Translations under genes and position numbers: made by a program
NCBI RefSeq assembly: GCF_009765225.1
Contig: NZ_VMSF01000001.1
Span: 1,612,001 to 1,676,000, forward strand
Direction of reading: 5' to 3'
Length of the DNA stretch: 64,000 nucleotides
From: Leifsonia sp. AG29
GTDB taxonomy: Bacteria > Actinomycetota > Actinomycetes > Actinomycetales > Microbacteriaceae
The notes under the pieces: generated by a model
Seen by the model: the letters and a program-made list of their open reading frames with translations, nothing else
Told to the model about the DNA's origin: nothing
Databases searched by the model: none
Part shown: piece by piece, positions 63,747 through 64,000 of the stretch
How the letters are laid out: every line of letters begins with the position of its first letter
Numbering within the stretch: the stretch's first letter is position 1

Positions 63747-64000
63747 TCAGCCGATCCTGGTGCCGAGGAGCGCGCCGATCGCGAACGTCGCCGCCAGCGC
63801 GAGCGCGCCTCCGATCACCACTCGAAGCATCGCACGACCGCGCGAGCTTCCGCCGATCCACGCCGCCACGTAGCCGGTGATGGCGAGCGCGACGAGGACG
63901 ACGACGAAGGTGACGGGGATGCGGACCGCCGCGGGCAGGAGAATCGTGACGAGCGGCAGGATCCCACCGATCGTGAACGCGACGGCAGAGGCCAGCGCCG
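63747..64000 (-). CDS. VIT1/CCC1-family transporter, C-terminal part only
   Basis: The last 83 residues of a membrane protein whose start lies beyond base 64000. Visible: FTIGGILPLVTILLPAA, VTFVVVLVALAITGYVAAWI and VVIGGALALAATFAIGALLG, the three final helices of VIT1/CCC1 transporters (GG-x-LP and A-x-x-x-ATF motifs). Unlike the MbfA-like gene at 54160, its N-terminal domain cannot be seen. Probably iron or manganese transport. Confidence 0.82.
   Translation of the reverse strand, partial: ALASAVAFTIGGILPLVTILLPAAVRIPVTFVVVLVALAITGYVAAWIGGSSRGRAMLRVVIGGALALAATFAIGALLGTRIG

Overview
The window is about 70% GC by eye, with codon use, GTG/TTG starts and gene content typical of a high-GC actinobacterium. 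RbpA, the helY-tatC-tatA-pafC-pafB block, a homodimeric AceE pyruvate dehydrogenase, an ImuA'-ImuB-DnaE2 cassette with actinobacterial LexA boxes, DUF3097 and DUF6504 all point to Actinomycetota. A Microbacteriaceae genus (Leifsonia-like) is my best guess, but the species is an inference.

Layout. 1-4956: fabD (cut by the window edge), a PucR/FasR-type regulator and aceE, all on the minus strand; a similar motif lies upstream of both fabD and aceE. 4957-15700: ordinary chromosome with a peroxiredoxin, tRNA-Val, a bacterial steroid 5-alpha-reductase homologue, a DUF1611-like P-loop protein, a zinc-ribbon/nuclease-like protein, a VOC protein, a class II amidotransferase, an APC permease, a lipoprotein plus transmembrane Ser/Thr kinase pair, an alpha/beta hydrolase and a GyrI-like gene broken by an in-frame stop.

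16000-30600 is the accessory region. It holds a 2386-residue secreted RHS/YD-repeat protein with two PA14-like modules and a hydrophobic C-terminal tip. Three membrane-protein genes follow it directly. Then come an IS3-family element with a -1 frameshift signal and a displaced, frameshifted second RHS tip with its own membrane-protein partner. Short diverged repeats bracket the block. The two tips share a C-x8-C ... IPGG signature, and several neighbours look like membrane-anchored proteins of one loose family (putative immunity). This is the best candidate here for an undescribed toxin/immunity or cell-surface system.

30600-38500: an ECF42-type sigma factor with its DGPF/YCII partner and a matching ECF-like promoter, a DUF308 membrane protein, an S9 peptidase with an atypical SDR, an NfeD-SPFH-GDPD operon and rbpA. 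38500-48900 (mainly minus strand): lnt, helY, tatC, tatA, pafC, pafB, a two-domain FKBP lipoprotein, trmI and a HAD phosphatase. 48900-55700: PAC2 protein, uppP, M20 peptidase, tRNA-Leu, CDF transporter, GNAT, an MbfA-like ferritin/VIT fusion and a DUF1707 protein. 55800-62900: an SOS mutagenesis module in which two perfect LexA boxes precede DUF6504-DUF3097 and imuA'-imuB-dnaE2. The window ends with AMP nucleosidase and a partial VIT-family transporter.

Many genes have a TANNNT hexamer 6-7 bases before the start codon, which suggests frequent leaderless transcription. I used this to choose several starts. Functional calls rest on motifs read by eye; no database search was possible.
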